This document shows, one piece after another, positions 1 through 22,599 of a DNA stretch of 64,000 nucleotides. Origin of the DNA: Holothuria scabra (Eukaryota > Echinodermata > Holothuroidea > Aspidochirotida > Holothuriidae); assembly GCA_037179385.1 (NCBI GenBank), contig CM074193.1, positions 38,658,846 through 38,722,845 on the forward strand, in the 5' to 3' direction. Position 1 is the stretch's first letter. The number at the start of each line of letters is the position of its first letter. The notes beneath the pieces were generated by a model. That model did no database searches. It saw only the letters and a list, made by a program, of their open reading frames with translations, and had not been told where the DNA came from. The translations under genes were made by a program, and so were the position numbers.

Positions 1-1702
1 AGTTCGATTTTTTCGTTCAAATGCCAAAATGCCTCGTACAAGATTCCTTCCAATGGTTTGCATGTTATATTTGAGGGCTGTAAAGGTAGTGTGAGTTACA
101 GAATTAAGAGTATGAGATGCTATAAGAATATTTTCCTAAACTCTTCAGTTTTGGCTAAATTCTGACAACGTTTACAATAATTCACCTCAAAATGCGCAAC
201 CTATAGCGCCCAACCCACCCCACTACTTCTCCATGTTTGGAAGTGTACCTTCTGAACACTTTTTCTATGCAAGTCAATACAGAGCATGAGGCAAAGTAAG
301 TGAGCACCAAAGATTTGAAAGTGAAAGACCTTCAAAGGGCTACAACTTTGTCTCTTAACACTGAATTTCCCAAAAAGAATTGGTTTCAAATGAGATCGAA
401 AATTATTCCAATCAATCTCCTTAATCACCAGATACAAAGTAATACCAACTAGTATGCATATATGCAAATAAGGTGAAACGTTTCCAGCTAATTTGTTTTT
501 TGCATACATTAGGACATCTAAATATGTTTTCATGAAGCATTTTAAATCAAATAAACCTTTTTTGCCCCTTACAATAATGTATAGGTTTCTATAGGGGGTA
601 GTTATTTCTCAATTACTGCAATAAAGATACGTTTTGAAAATTAAATTCTTTTAATACCTTTATGGCAACGATTTAAGTTAAGACACATCCAGAGAGCGAC
701 ACTGGAACAATTATAAAGTATAAGTTTTGACTGAAAAGACTGCAAATGCACTGACCACAACTATAAACGTATTCTCACTTAGAAACATTGTTTACACCAC
801 AATTAAGACGGCATGGGAAAATCGGATCAGGGTGCTGGGAGCTACCTGATCGAATCAAACCTAGTGATTATGACCAGGGTCACACTGACACATACTGCGA
901 CGTCTTACTGCCATATCACGCATTTCAATAGTTTTTGGTGCAATGTTGAAAAGTGTTAAGGCTATTTTAAGTATAAATATGTAAGGAAAAATACAAAGTT
1001 CTTGAACAGCAGTTCTACGTTTCTCTCACCTGCCCTCCTCCAGACTCACTGCAAGTTCAAAACTGATATAAGATAAATGTATCGTTATTTATAAAACGTG
1101 AATTGAGATATCTAGCAGGCCTTCAGAGCAAAAGCCACTTCTTACTGTAGATAACGTAACCTCTGCTGCCTACGTGTATCAAGTGAAACAGATTTATTCA
1201 CTAGTAAGCAAAATTTTCGAAGGTTGAATGAATAATGGGTCGATAAACATGTGAATTTGATTGTGCATCCAAATTTCCCCCAAATGATTAGCGGTATGTT
1301 ATTTTGCTACACGGGTCAACAAGTTTTCTTATTTCCCAATTTCCAACTCCAACTTTTTAAAGTGCTTTCTTTTTTATTTTGTTTAGCATTACTGGGTAAT
1401 AACCATACTAAAAACTTGCTAACTATGTATGGAATGAGTTGAAGCTTGCCTTTTATTTTCGTGTTGAAATCAAGATATGCTAAACGAAACTCTTAATGCC
1501 TCCACTCGACCGGAACTTTTCCCCTTTCTTATGATTAGTGTAAGATTGGTAAAGTTACATTGCAATGTGTATCTTCCTAAATTGAAAAAGACTAACATAA
1601 CTACAATCGACATGTGTTTCTGCAGTGTTCTCCTATAGTGATTGAAGTTCAACAATGGGTTAGGACAATTGTGATTTGAAAATAATATCTTGCCATACTT
1701 AC
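1..1702. other. Non-coding, AT-rich
   Basis: No recognisable exon beyond the speculative 19-nt micro-exon at 1030-1048 (minus). The minus-strand open frame at 201-533 has no family signature or splice context that I can see. It would lie in the intron downstream of the 1703-1787 exon. Confidence 0.5.
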
Positions 1703-1787
1703 TTGGCTGTTGGTTTGCTTGTCCATGCACAAAACCGACAACACAAATCGAAAGTAATAAAAAAAGTCCATAAGTAATACGCAACAT
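1703..1787 (-). CDS. Candidate first coding exon with a signal peptide, unknown secreted or membrane protein
   Basis: On the minus strand an ATG at 1787 opens MLRITYGLFLLLSICVVGF, followed by VHGQANQQP, a textbook signal peptide with a likely cleavage near HG/QA. The reading frame then meets a perfect consensus donor (A/GTAAGT, intron starting at 1702) in phase 1. Downstream on the same strand, a 19-nt stretch at 1030-1048 is bounded by TTGCAG and GTGAGA and would continue the frame with MSLEEG; this micro-exon is speculative. The rest of the gene would lie left of the window. I do not recognise the protein. Confidence 0.4.
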
Positions 1788-5863
<4,076 letters not shown>

Positions 5864-6041
5864 AGTGGTATAAAAGTGGTATACCAATCTTTTAACACTT
5901 TTTATAAATGTTTATATAGAAAGTGCTAAATAGTTTTCGGAAAAAAAAAGAAAAACCAGGACAGAGAAAAAGGTACACACTAAGAAACGAGCGCGGACGG
6001 ATAAGTGTTAAACGAGTTAAAACTGCCACAAATGAGGATGG

Positions 6042-7068
6042 TTATTGCAAAAGGTCAATTCTTACATAAGGGCCGTGTGAAGCGGGAGTATCAAGCCTCA
6101 TGATAAGTCCGGTTCTGGTTTTACACTTTTGTAACAAGTTCTGGTAATATTCTTTTTTCAGTTGGAATGCCAATAATCGTAGATCCCTGAAAACGCACTG
6201 GAAAACCAGTCTCTTTGACTTGCGAAGAGCTCCCCTGATCATTAAATGGGTAAAATTGAAGGGATCCCATTGAAAGTATTGAAAAAAATTTGGTATCCTT
6301 ACATGCAATCTTCTAATGTGTCGTCCACCTTTTCAAGTACCATTTGTAACAGAATTTGCGTATGTCTAAGCAGTTGAACAAAATGGTGTCACCGATCGTC
6401 AGCTTAGGAGAGGGTCTAACTGGCGGGAGTTTCCACTCACCATTAGAAATCTTTGAAACATTTGATGTATTACATGCAATTTGTCGCTATGTAGGTTACC
6501 TTTGGAAGTAAAACTTAGAGTGATACAAAATGTATGTATATTCGGAACAAAATATGCATAAGTGAGGGAGACAGTCGGTCCTTTTTGAAATCTTTTGAGG
6601 AAATTGGCGTCCTTACATGTCATATATGCCAACTTTTGAATTAAAATTTGTATAACTACATTAGTATTTGTAGGATCTAAAAACGAGGACGCATGCCCTA
6701 ATCCCACTTCGTGTTGTACTGTGTCGGACCCACCAAATACCTCAAGTACTGCCTGAAGCTTGTCTGATTTCAAGTACCGATAACTTCTGACAGTAAGTCG
6801 CTTGTTCAATTGAACTGATTTTTGGAGGTTTACTGGTCATCCGTCCGCCAAGGAACATAAAAAATTAAGAAGACAACCTACCTTTCAGTTTGCAGAAAAG
6901 TGTTTTGCGACAGCTAGTTCTGTTTCGATGTAGAACCGAGATGAAAGTTTTGGCGTGGGAAGAAATTTGTACAAGATTAAGAGAATGTAGTGCGTTTTTG
7001 TTAAATATTGCACTACATCTCCTGAACGTAATTAAAAAAGTATGTATAAGTAAGCACAGTTGACACAT
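6042..7068 (-). other. Minus-strand open frames with splice-like borders, unidentified
   Basis: Frames at 7068-6865, 6809-6399 and 6308-6042. The first runs into AAG/GTAGGT (near 6880), the second starts near a TACTGTCAG acceptor-like site and ends at ATG/GTGAGT (near 6435). Frames two and three share a loosely similar segment (KDANFLKRFQKGP against RIPNFFQYFQWDP). This could be a decayed gene or element; no family is recognised. Confidence 0.2.
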
Positions 7069-7259
7069 ATTGCAATCTGAGGAGTGAGCTTTCCCCGACT
7101 GGGTTTATCATGTTGGATGGTAAAGGTACACCATGATATCGAAGTGTTGTCATTCGGTCTTTCCGCCAATCCTGTCCGGTCAGTACAATTTTATTTCAAA
7201 CCAATGCGTTATCCATGTACAAGCAACGGCTGTATATTCCTGTAGCGGCAGTGCAGCCT

Positions 7260-7304
7260 GAGAGAGGGAGAGAGAGAGAGAGAGAGAGAGAGTGAGAGAG
7301 AGAG
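7260..7304. repeat. Microsatellite (GA)n
   Basis: GA units with two interruptions. Confidence 0.98.
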
Positions 7305-12295
<4,991 letters not shown>

Positions 12296-13189
12296 TAAAC
12301 AGTTCTTATATAGCGCAAATTACACTAAAGTCTCTATGTGCTGAAAAGAAGAAAAGAAAAGAGACTACAATAGTGAGAAAGGGTGAGACTTCAATAATGT
12401 CTTAAATTGAGATAAAGACTGTGCTTCTTTGACATGGCTTGGTAGACTGTTTCAGATAAAGGCAGATGATGACTGGAAAGAGCGATTTCTATATGATTAA
12501 ATGTTATCCTTTAGTCGAGAGAGCTTCCTTGGGAAGCAGTTTCATAATTTGTTTTGCCGAGCGGCTCTTTGCTAGACAGTCGGGAGAACTATAGAAAATA
12601 TTTCAAGCTTGTTGGAGAGGGAAGGACAAGGTATCCAAATGAAGCTCCCTACCCAAAGGTGTTTTCCGGAGACAAAATCAGTGACTTCAAATTATACAGT
12701 AGTGCTTTCCCTTTCAGAGGGTGAAAACTGCATCTCAATAGCATATTGTATTTAGAAGTAATGTAACTTTTGCTTGAGATCTAGTGCATTATGGGATATG
12801 TGTGATGTCAGTACCGCACACTAATTTCACATTGCATCCAATTAATTTCTAATTTAAATGCCTTTGCAGGGAATATCGAGTGATATTGCTTGCTATACAC
12901 GATGTATGTGGTGCACGGTAACTAGATCTACAGGAAAAGATGTTCAAACTCATTCCCAAAATATGTGGCTTTGTTAAATTGTTGAAGTATTTTTTACCAA
13001 GTAATCAATCGTTATTCTTCAGTTAGGGAAAACGTCTTGCGACAGGGTTTGGAAGACATGATGTGGAATATTTTTGACCTTCGACCCAAGTCAAATCTAC
13101 TGGAGTATGCCTTTAAGGCATAGACAACAATGGGTAACTCTCATATACGCTTGCTCTCAGCGTCTACACGACGAGTGAAGTACAATTGG

Positions 13190-13365
13190 ACATTTTACAG
13201 GCAAAACCTGTAACCGTTGTAAGTTACAGTTTCATACTTTTTTACGGAATTTTACCTAGGTTTTCTGTTATTTGGAAAAACAGAACTTTCCTGGAAACTC
13301 TGCTGCCAGAAAAAAGTCTTTTTCTTTTTTACAGTTTATCTTATTTTCTGTGTCAATTATGACTT
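13190..13365. mobile_element. Possible T-family-like remnant
   Basis: Contains mirrored TTTACAGG / CCTGTAA and TTTTACGGAATTTTACC words and TTTTTTACAGTTTATC near its end. Boundaries and membership are uncertain. Confidence 0.25.
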
Positions 13366-15448
13366 ACTAAACAGATGCTCTTTAACATTACAATACAGTT
13401 CAAAAGACATGTCTTAGTACATACAGCCTATGCTTAGTAATATGTGGTTTTGATAATTGTAAGGTTGAACGTAATATCATTCTTGAATCTTCGTCACCCT
13501 TATTTACTCTTTTCATATGAAAATGCTGTTTAAACTTTGTCGATATGATTGTCGACTTTTGAAAAGGGAAGAAATTGCAACACCATCTATCATTAAGTGT
13601 CAATTTACTCCTTATCTGTAGATTCACAACTAGTATGTGGCCCCTGCTGAATAGTAAACAACTCGTTAATCTACCGATCACTAAATTACACACTGGCGGG
13701 GGATCTGGGTATATCCAACTAAAATCGGGGGTCATGTGAGGTTTTGTTTACGCAGGTAACCTTGTACTTCTCAACACGGTGACTTGCGGTTGCTATGATT
13801 ATAGTCTCCTAAAAATCTGCGTATTCGAAAAACTGTATGGTGTCTGCTATTTCAGGCGATACTGTACAATGGAGCAAATCAGAAGAATATTGCCCTAGTT
13901 CAATTTATTTTTATTTCTTTATACTTATACATATCGCTGCAAAATTGTAAAATACCTTGAACATTGTGTTTTATTCTTTTACAAATTGAATTACACATAG
14001 GGCCAGGGCCATCATGTCGAATTCGAGCGCCCCTGGGGCGATGTTCACTTTAACAAGAAATTTATTAACTACATAAAATGGCCCTTATCCATAACCTCAT
14101 CCCTAACCCTAGCATATAATGCAATCGATGCAACACAATGACAACAGCCAATCAAGGAACACTTTGTTAAATAGTCCTTACTATGTTACTGATCATAGGG
14201 CAGTCTGCGAGAGTTGTAGGCAGCTTGGAATACAATTTTCCACTTTTCTACGGCTTCAAAACTCTGTGGCGAACATCCCACCCGCGTACTATTCACAATA
14301 TAGCTTAAACCGCGCCTATCTTAGCACGGGTTTCAAACATTTTCGGAGGAGTATTTTTTAGCCTAGCAGCAGGCCTACCTTTTTATTGGAAATATGGTAA
14401 ACATATTTGGTTCGACACTGATTTCTTAGGTTGATGAATTTTATTTCTTAAATTAAATAATTCAGTACACTTACTGTTTTTCTTTTATCATCAAATAAAA
14501 AAACATGTGTGCAGAACTTACATAAAAAATGTATTGGAGATAATAACTGTGAAGAGATAGAGAAAAAAACGCTACATGGTATGGACTTGTTTTACACAAG
14601 ATCGTTTCGTCTTTTTGTGATCAGTGGCGGATCCAGACTGGGGAAAATTGCGCCCATCCCTTCTATTGACCCCCATGGCTTCGTTAAATGTCCTTTAAAG
14701 CGCTATTTTCATCTACTCTCTCTTTCAAAAGCAATGTTCCCACGAGGGAGACGTAACTGTGTACCACCTCGACTCATGAGACTCGTCCAAGGACACATGT
14801 CAACCAAGCATTTAGGTCTGTGCTCCTTTGACTGAATTTTCCTGGACACCCTTTTTTAGAACTTTTCAGAAGAATAGCCGATTTCCTACTGCGTAGCGTT
14901 CCATTAAACAATGGAATTTTGATATTTAATACATGAAGAGAAAACACATTTAGAACAAGGTTTCTTTAAAGGCAGTCTTTGAAACTTTGCTTCATTTTTC
15001 GACTTTAGACTTTCAATGCTCAAACACCTGAACATATACTACATTATGAAATAGGCGGAGGGTACATAAACTATGAACTTCAACCGCCCTATACCATCGT
15101 GAGTCAGACACAATTGATATTTCATCCAGTGGCCGAGTTACTCAATAGAATTTAGTGTTTACCTGGGCTAACAACAAAACAAACATACTTGTTTTCGGGT
15201 TGTGCACGTCACGTCCCCTTCCCCTTTAGTAAACAAACGCAATGTCTGCATGTAAACAAGGGTAGTCTACACAAACATATTCATTGGAACCGTAAACATT
15301 TCATCGAACTTATAAAGTTACTACAGTATTAAGTTCATACTTAAACACAATCTTACCAAAGCTCCTAGCAATAGCAGTTTAGGCAGGCATCTTGTAGTAA
15401 AAGCTTCTAGAGTCCTCATGAAAGTTTATGTCAAGTGTTCTTTAAAAC

Positions 15449-15501
15449 TTTCCTGTTTCGTTGCTTTAGTGGAATTTCCTGTTTCGTTTGCTTTAGTGGA
15501 C
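15449..15501. repeat. Short direct repeat, two units of about 26 bp
   Basis: TTCCTGTTTCGTTGCTTTAG and GTGGA are repeated immediately, with one extra T in the second unit. Confidence 0.7.
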
Positions 15502-18500
15502 CTCCTGTCTTTAAGGATCAATTCTTCTAAGTGATAATATCCGGTTCTTCTGAATCCATCCCCCCCCCCCCCGCTCTACATTCATGTATCTCATAATCCC
15601 AAAGAATATTAAATTTTCGGAAGGGGTGTCCACGTTTTTTTCTTCAAAATACAAGGACAAAAAAAATAGAAAAAAAAAACCGCTCCATGACAAAATTTTA
15701 AATTTAGATGCCGGAGACTTGAGACAGGCAATATGCTGTTTCTTGAGAAGAATGTGGTGGCGTTATAACATTTGCTGGGGTTTCTTGGGGATCCTGTCGG
15801 GATAAGGTAGGACAAAAAAGGTGCAGAGGCTTCCGTACGACTATCCATATGCCAGGAACAGTCCAGCAAATATTTCAAAAAAGGCACAGGACGAAGAACA
15901 AAGCTGGCAGAACTTTCACTTTAGGCTTTAAATTTTGTATGTATTTCCATTTCCATATTTCCTTCATTGTTCACCTTTAGCCTCACTTAAAGTCCTTCCT
16001 CATATCCTGTGAGATTACTGCACTGTCCCGACGATGACATCCTTCTCTCAGTGATAGATTCCATTTTCTTTCGATGGTTAGCTTTAAACATCCGGAAAAA
16101 AACTCTTACCGGAAATAAGAGAATGGGACTTGCTAAACACTAACTTAAAACATTCAATCATTAAATCAATATTATGGTGGAGAAATATATTTTTAACGAA
16201 AAAATTGACGTCAAAATACATTAGTCAGGTCTTTAAATATTTGATTTTAGCAACAGATAAGAGAAATAATAAGCTGCTTTCAGTGTAGGAAACTTCCACT
16301 TCCACAGAGAAGGCTTAATTAACTACATCACCACATAAACTAATAAAAGTGAGAGCTCTATCAAACCTTCGTACAAGGTGCAGTCACTTTCAGAAAAGCA
16401 AAGAAATGCAATTGTAATTTGAGTAGTACAACAATGACATTACAAATTATTGCGCAATGTACCATTTTAATTTGAGTGAATAAATTTCAACATTTGATAT
16501 ATCTCGACTCAAGAATGTCTTATGAAGTTGGGATTTGGAATGTTAGAATTCATTTTTCATGCTGTTCACTATATTTGTTGGAACTTTTAGACTTGCCGTT
16601 CTCTTTAAAACAGGACAAATCTGCTTGTCTTTGGTTTAAAGAAAAAAAAATGCGCTAAAAGAATTATCGAGGTTTCAGTTATTACGCTTTCGTTGGATAC
16701 CTACGGTATTACATTTTGAGAAACATTACTGGATACTTTGACGTCACAAAACTACACTTACTTGAATGCTTTGTTTGTTTTGTTTCATAAGCGGTTTCGT
16801 GACGTTAAAGCACTGCCCAGCGTTAGCAACGTTCGCACCGCAGGCCTACTAGTAATTGACAGATTTTCAAGATGCGGTGTTAATTAATCTCTCATGTAGT
16901 GCTGAGAAAAGTGAAGATGTATTCCTCAATCAATGTTCAAGTGGTTGAAAGTCTCCATACTCACAAAACCTTCCCAATGGAATGTTTTACAGGAACAAGA
17001 GGGCCATACATGCTAGGAAGAAGCCATGTCAAATTCAGCTGACTATTTTCGTTCAGTGTCTTTTTTTTCGCCTGTTTGTTTTTACAGCATCTCGAACAGT
17101 AGAGATATCAAGGGGGTGCAAGAGACGAGCTCCATTTTTAGCAACCAAAAAACTACAGCAGAAATCAACAAGCAACAAAAGTATGAAATATAAATAACAA
17201 AATTATGAATAAAAATAACAAAACCGTGATTTCTAGTGCCTGAAAGTTTCAAGTACATGGAAATAATGTAATTTAACAACCTTCTTTTCAGTAAACGAAA
17301 AATATGTAAATCAGCATAGTGAAGCCCGGAAGTCAGAACGTAGACTCCTAAATACCTTTATTACAGCCAATAGTGCACGAGTACAAGGGGAACGCCACCA
17401 TTATCCAGCCTAAACGCTACACGTTCAAATGAAGTAGTATCATTCGAGAATGCAAAAGTGCACACGTATGGATTAGCTTGTTGTGCATCAGGTTTAATCA
17501 TAACTCAAGCCTTTCTTTTGTTGCCAATCGATTAGTTAGTTAAGACTTTGAACCAGAGATGCCTTCATCTGAACCTAATGTTCACATAATCCATGATACC
17601 GAGTGCTTTAACAGGTTAACGTATTCGGGGCTCGAAATCTTTTGGCGGGAAAATTTCCCCAAAGTGGGTGGGAAATGTTAAATTTAAAGGGCAAGAGCAG
17701 TCACCCCAACTTGAAGTAGTGTAGTAGACTGTCGTGCTTCATGATTGGCTGCTGAGAGTCATGTGAAAACATTTTTTCTCTTTAAATGTGAAATTTACTA
17801 GAAGTAACTCCTTTCTTTTCGTTGAGTATGCAATATTAAAGTTATTAAAATATGATGAACGATTCTTTGAAGATAAAGAGGAGGAAAACTGAGATATTTA
17901 TCAGTGCGGGGGACTGCTCTTGACCTTTAAACATAATTAGCTTTTAAAAGATCTCGTGTTAGCAAAGCAAAACTGTTTTCCCTCAGCATCCAATGCAGCT
18001 TAAAAAAGGGTTCGTTATGATAAGGCATTCCTGCTTTACTTTGGGTCACAAGCCTAAAGTAAGGGGATATGGGGCGGTCACTCCGCCACTTGACTTTCTG
18101 GGATATTTACTAGTACATTGGCTAACCTGTCGGCTGACCTTTCGGCACATGAACTTCGTTAAAACAAAGCGATTGGAATTACGCTCATATAAAATGCTTC
18201 CATGTGAACACCTGTTCCAAATATGTAAAATGTTCTAAATGTCGTATAAAGGTATTCAAAGTAAGAATTCTAGTTCTTCCTTCGTATTTGGCGTGATTCT
18301 GAAGATACATTAGAGGAATCAACAAGAATTCCGGTCCTCTTTCCTTACAGTCCTAAGATTCATTATTCATACACAGCATTTTTTTTTTTGTAATTTTTTC
18401 ACCCAGAAAGTTCCTCAATACTGGGTTCAGGGTTAGTGGAGGGACTATTCAACCTTTGCACTTTTTGGTTTTGATACCAAAGCTGAAGGATACGATGTGC

Positions 18501-19889
18501 TAGCTTACATCAGCAAACTGCTGCAGAGAGCACCCCGATTATATATTTTATGAAATTACTTCTAATGCGATGTCAACTCAAATCATAAGGTATATATATC
18601 TGGATATGGGTTTTATGTCTGCACAAGGGGGCCTAAGACAGTTCCGCTGGCTAGGAATGACTAAGTTGCATAGCTTGAAATAATTGTTGGAAAGAGACTT
18701 ACTGCCCAAGTGAGTTAGTGCTGTTCTATGAAAACCCAAATTTATAACCTTCCTCAACACAAACCAAGTTTTTTCCATTTTTTTCTTTTTTTTGCGTTTT
18801 TTGCCTCTTCCATTTTTTTTTTGGCTTTTTTGCCCTTTTTTGCTTTAACAATCTTCTTTTGCAAGCGGTCGCTTCTGGTTTGATTCGGAACCTCACACCT
18901 GCTCCGAATTTATCAAACAATTACCAAGTTTTGTCGCCATTGGGAAATTTCTTTCAAAGGGTGTTGTTAACCGTTAAGAACTTGATGTGCTCTCGCTGCA
19001 ATTTATTGTCCTGATTAGCTGATTAGTTTTCTGTAGCAATACTGCAAGTTCTCTGAAATGTTAGCAAGCCCCATACGGTATCGCACAACTTACGGTAAAC
19101 ATCCATTTACGGTAGTCCCTTGCATGTGCGTAGATTCCGGGGGATATGAGTATACCCTCCCCCCCGATATTTGACTTTAGGGGGTGGTCAATGTAACCCT
19201 GCTCCCCAGTACAATGTTCAGTCTACAGACACGTGTGCGCTTCCATTTTTTGCTCCCAAGTACAATTATTCTCACTTCAACATATAGGTGTTCATCTAAA
19301 CCACATGATTAAGGTACGTCTCATCTGAAAGTGCAAATAGTCTGATTACCTCAAAACAACTAACAGGTCATTTAATGATCTTCTAATTCAATTTCTAGTT
19401 GCCTGGGATTACCCTATGACCCAACACCCGCCTTTTTGAGCTTTACAGTGCATTGTTGCTCTTGTTCAATTCCAATTCTCCAGTGCAACTTGTTAAAAGG
19501 TTTTGTGCTCAAAAGAGTATTTCCTAAATGTATAAATATGTCAATACCATAGGACATGACCTCTGAAATATACTCCTAATAGCAGCCCTCATGTTGCCTC
19601 TGAAGTGTTTAAACCCAGTAGCTTCAGTGGACTTTGCCCATGGACCCCGCCAAAACCCTTGGGCGGGTCCCTCGAGTGCCTGCACAGCACCCGTAATGAG
19701 CTTTCGCTTCGCGTGCACATCTTCTAGGTTTGTCTTAATTCAAGCAATCCACCTAAAGTTGAAAAGAAATCTATACCCATGGCCTCTTGCCGTTGGTGAA
19801 ATACCCATCACTTGCATGTGATAGCTGAATCAGCATGGTTAAAACTTTTTCTCTCCCTTTTGAAGAAAAGCCAGTTAGCCATATTAAAG

Positions 19890-20003
19890 GGAAGTGGCCG
19901 CCTCGACTTGGACCAACTGGTTGGAAACTGGGCCGTAAAACTTTATCTAATCTAATCTAGTCCAGTCCGATCCGACCCGATCCGACTCAATCCAATCCAC
20001 TCT
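19890..20003 (+). repeat. Retroposon 3' end with a pentanucleotide tail
   Basis: ACTGGTTGGAAACTGGGCCG then TAAAACTTTATCTAA runs into tandem TCTAA / TCCGA units. Related ends without a long tail occur at 47220-47265 and 11090-11150 (with CTGA units). Probably the tail of a LINE or SINE. Confidence 0.45.
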
Positions 20004-20229
20004 TTTGTAATGATAACACCCCAGCAGCTTTCCGCAGTATCACTATGATACACAAATCTACAATCTTATTTGATGTATCTAGAAATACATGTCTGATTTG
20101 AACGGAAGTTCCACGACACTGCGTAGATTTTGTTCCTCTTTCATAAATGAAAATTTAATTTTTGCTGAAACTTCCCCTTTACGTCGAATTGTCGCTGTCT
20201 GATTTTCAAGTTGTAGCTTACTGGTTTGT

Positions 20230-20375
20230 TTTCGCTAATCCATTGCTTATATGCTAAGTACCATGCACAATGACAGCAGGTTCAATTTTAGGTATGCGAT
20301 ATGCAGTTGCAACTCCTGACAAATGGGCTGTTAGTCGATTCTAACCACTTGACCACGCGGTTTGGGCACTGAAGC
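20230..20375 (-). repeat. tRNA-derived SINE-like repeat
   Basis: On the minus strand a Pol III A-box-like word sits in CGTGGTCAAGTGGTTAGAAT, then GGAGTTGCAACTGC. The stretch aligns in order with 31085-31275 (shared CCATTGCTTAT...AGTACC and GTTGCAA...AACTCC blocks). Too diverged to be a tRNA gene. Confidence 0.35.
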
Positions 20376-20419
20376 AATGCATGTAGAGAGGAGTAGAAAC
20401 CGGTTCTCTGTCCGAAAAA

Positions 20420-20870
20420 TGAAATCTTACTTGAACGACTATCGAAGCGGTCGGCTCGAAGCGTAGAGAAAAATTTTTAAAACTCGCCATGATTCAGACT
20501 TCCCCAAGTTAAGCACGCAAAAATATGCAATCATTCATATGTTCATTTTGTAATGCTGTCCGGAAGACATTTCAAGCGGGTTGGCTCGAGGCGTACAGAA
20601 AATGTTGGAAATTGTAACCCTTCAGGCAGAAATAACAGCACTTACCAGTTGTGAAAGCAGAATCTTAGCAGTCGCTATATTGTAATCATGTTTAAAAGAT
20701 TAGACAGAGCGCGCACCATAAGCTGGGAAGGAGTGTATATGTTTTACAGAGTCGCAAACCTTCAGACAGCTAGAAATGGCAATCCAAGTCTTTCAAGCAG
20801 AATTTAAGCAGTAGCTAGCTTGAGCTTTCTTGTTCAAATAATGGAAAGTTTTAATCAATACTAAACAAGA
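20420..20870. repeat. R-family dispersed repeat, about three diverged units
   Basis: Units begin GACTATCGAAGCGGTCGGCT, then CAAGCGGGTTGGCTCGAGGC and GAGCGCGCACCATAAGC; each is followed by AGAAAATTTT-like sequence and a CAGACAGCTAGAAATGGC-like block. Related to the copies in gene B intron 4 and at 50.6 kb. Confidence 0.45.
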
Positions 20871-22259
20871 AAGGACAAAATAATAACAAATCTTTCTAAT
20901 AAAATGCAGGGTAGCCTAGACTTGCCCCAAGTCTCTCACGTATTCCTTCCATCCACATTTCATTTTATTCCTGTTCCTATTTTTCACGGCGATTCCATCA
21001 CACTGTGCTGCTATGCAACCATTCAGATTACTTCTCATTTCCCGTTGCTGCAACTTCCAACGTACGAGCATGGAGGTAACTCCATGGTACGAACCAGCGC
21101 TGTAACACCTGTTTATGACGGTTCGTGAAGACTGCATTCAGCTCACACACACAAGCCTGCTGAGCGGCCATTTTAAACTTGCGGCTTGCCAAGAGAGTTT
21201 CTCTTTTATTCTATCCATCCCAGAAATCAGATGAATGTATTTCACGTTTACTGTATCATCCAATCGGCTTCGGCATTGTGCGACTTTTGGTGGTTATTTA
21301 TTAAAATCGTCGTGTGATGAACGTTGTGTCGTGTGATAAGGGAAAATGTCAAGCATACATTAAAGTTGGAATAGATCCTTATCATTGTTTTATGAAGTGA
21401 AAAATGTCCAACTATTTTGGAAGATTATACCTAACCTGAGCTCTTTCTGTAATCTTTTATTAGTTGTAAAGATACTATTTGACCATTGGAAATGCACTGG
21501 AGGAGTTCAATCTTTGATTATATTAATCCTAGGCTTCTCAAAGGAATAGCATAGATTTTCATAGTCTTAGATATCGTCATGGAAAAGATAAGTTCTAAGT
21601 TAATACACCTCTTCACTTACTTTATGCATGTAGAATCAGCGATTTGTCATTATCAGTCAGGAAAACTCTTAGGCAATAGGTTAAGGAAATATGGATAAAT
21701 ATTCTTTTAATGGTAACTAATAGATCATTGACTGAAGGCGAGGACATCAAACCTTCCACTTTAGTAATGGCGCGTTTTTGGCTTGCACAGCCTCCGAAAT
21801 TTTCCATATTTCTTACGAAATGTTGATTAAATTATCATATTTTTTACAAGGGAATAGCTATAATTTGATCTTACGAGGGAGGAGAAAAAGAGATGTCTGA
21901 TTGGGACACGGGGAGTATATGGGAAGAGTCAAGCTCCCCCGGGCATTCCTCCCCCTTGGAAAATTCTTGCGTTATGGGATGGGCTGCAAAGCGCCGCTAC
22001 ATTTGATGCTAGTTGGGCTACCACAAACACAACTCTTTTCTATCTTCTCCCCATTTTATTTTTTTGTTTTTATTTTTCTGTGTTTCCTTTTTGTACCTTT
22101 TCTCCCTTTCTTCCCTTTTCTTTGATAGAAGGGCGGACAGCCCCACCCCCATTGGGCAAGGCCTTTGGTTTCTTACCATATATTTAAAGGCAGTCAGTTC
22201 TCACCTTTAACCACAATCTTTGTAATAGCAAAGTAAAAAGATGCAAAGTAAAGTAGTGT

Positions 22260-22599
22260 ACACTTAAAGTTAAATCTGAAACTCAAAGAGTAAATGTAGT
22301 CACTCTTTCATAAAGTTAAAAGGGTTTATTCACTGCATTCGAGTTTTCATTCACTCTAAGAATAGTGGAACGCACTTTAAAAAGAGTGAAATTCACTCCA
22401 AGAAGTCTTTAGCGAGTTCCATTAGGGATCATTCTTTACAAAGAGTAGTTCTTGAGGGCACTTCATTACGAGTGAAACCTTGCCCCTTTTGAGTGAATTT
22501 CACTCTTTTTGGAGTTAATTTTCGCTCTTTTGGTGTGGACTCTTCAAGTTTCACCCTTCTAAAGCGTGAAATCTCTCTCTCTTAATTTTTTTAGAGTGT
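22260..22599. mobile_element. C-family MITE, intergenic copy
   Basis: About 340 bp made largely of GAGTGAA and TTCACTC words in mirrored order, ending TTTTTTAGAGTGTA and starting ACACTTAAAG. Same family as in gene A intron 1 and at the right edge of the window. Confidence 0.6.

Noticed and set aside
18726..18920. Lys-rich minus-strand frame
   Set aside because: Low-complexity T-rich DNA on the + strand, with no start context, splice site or domain.
20310..20370. tRNA gene on the minus strand
   Set aside because: An A-box-like word is present, but no cloverleaf can be closed and no proper T-arm is seen; better read as SINE-derived.
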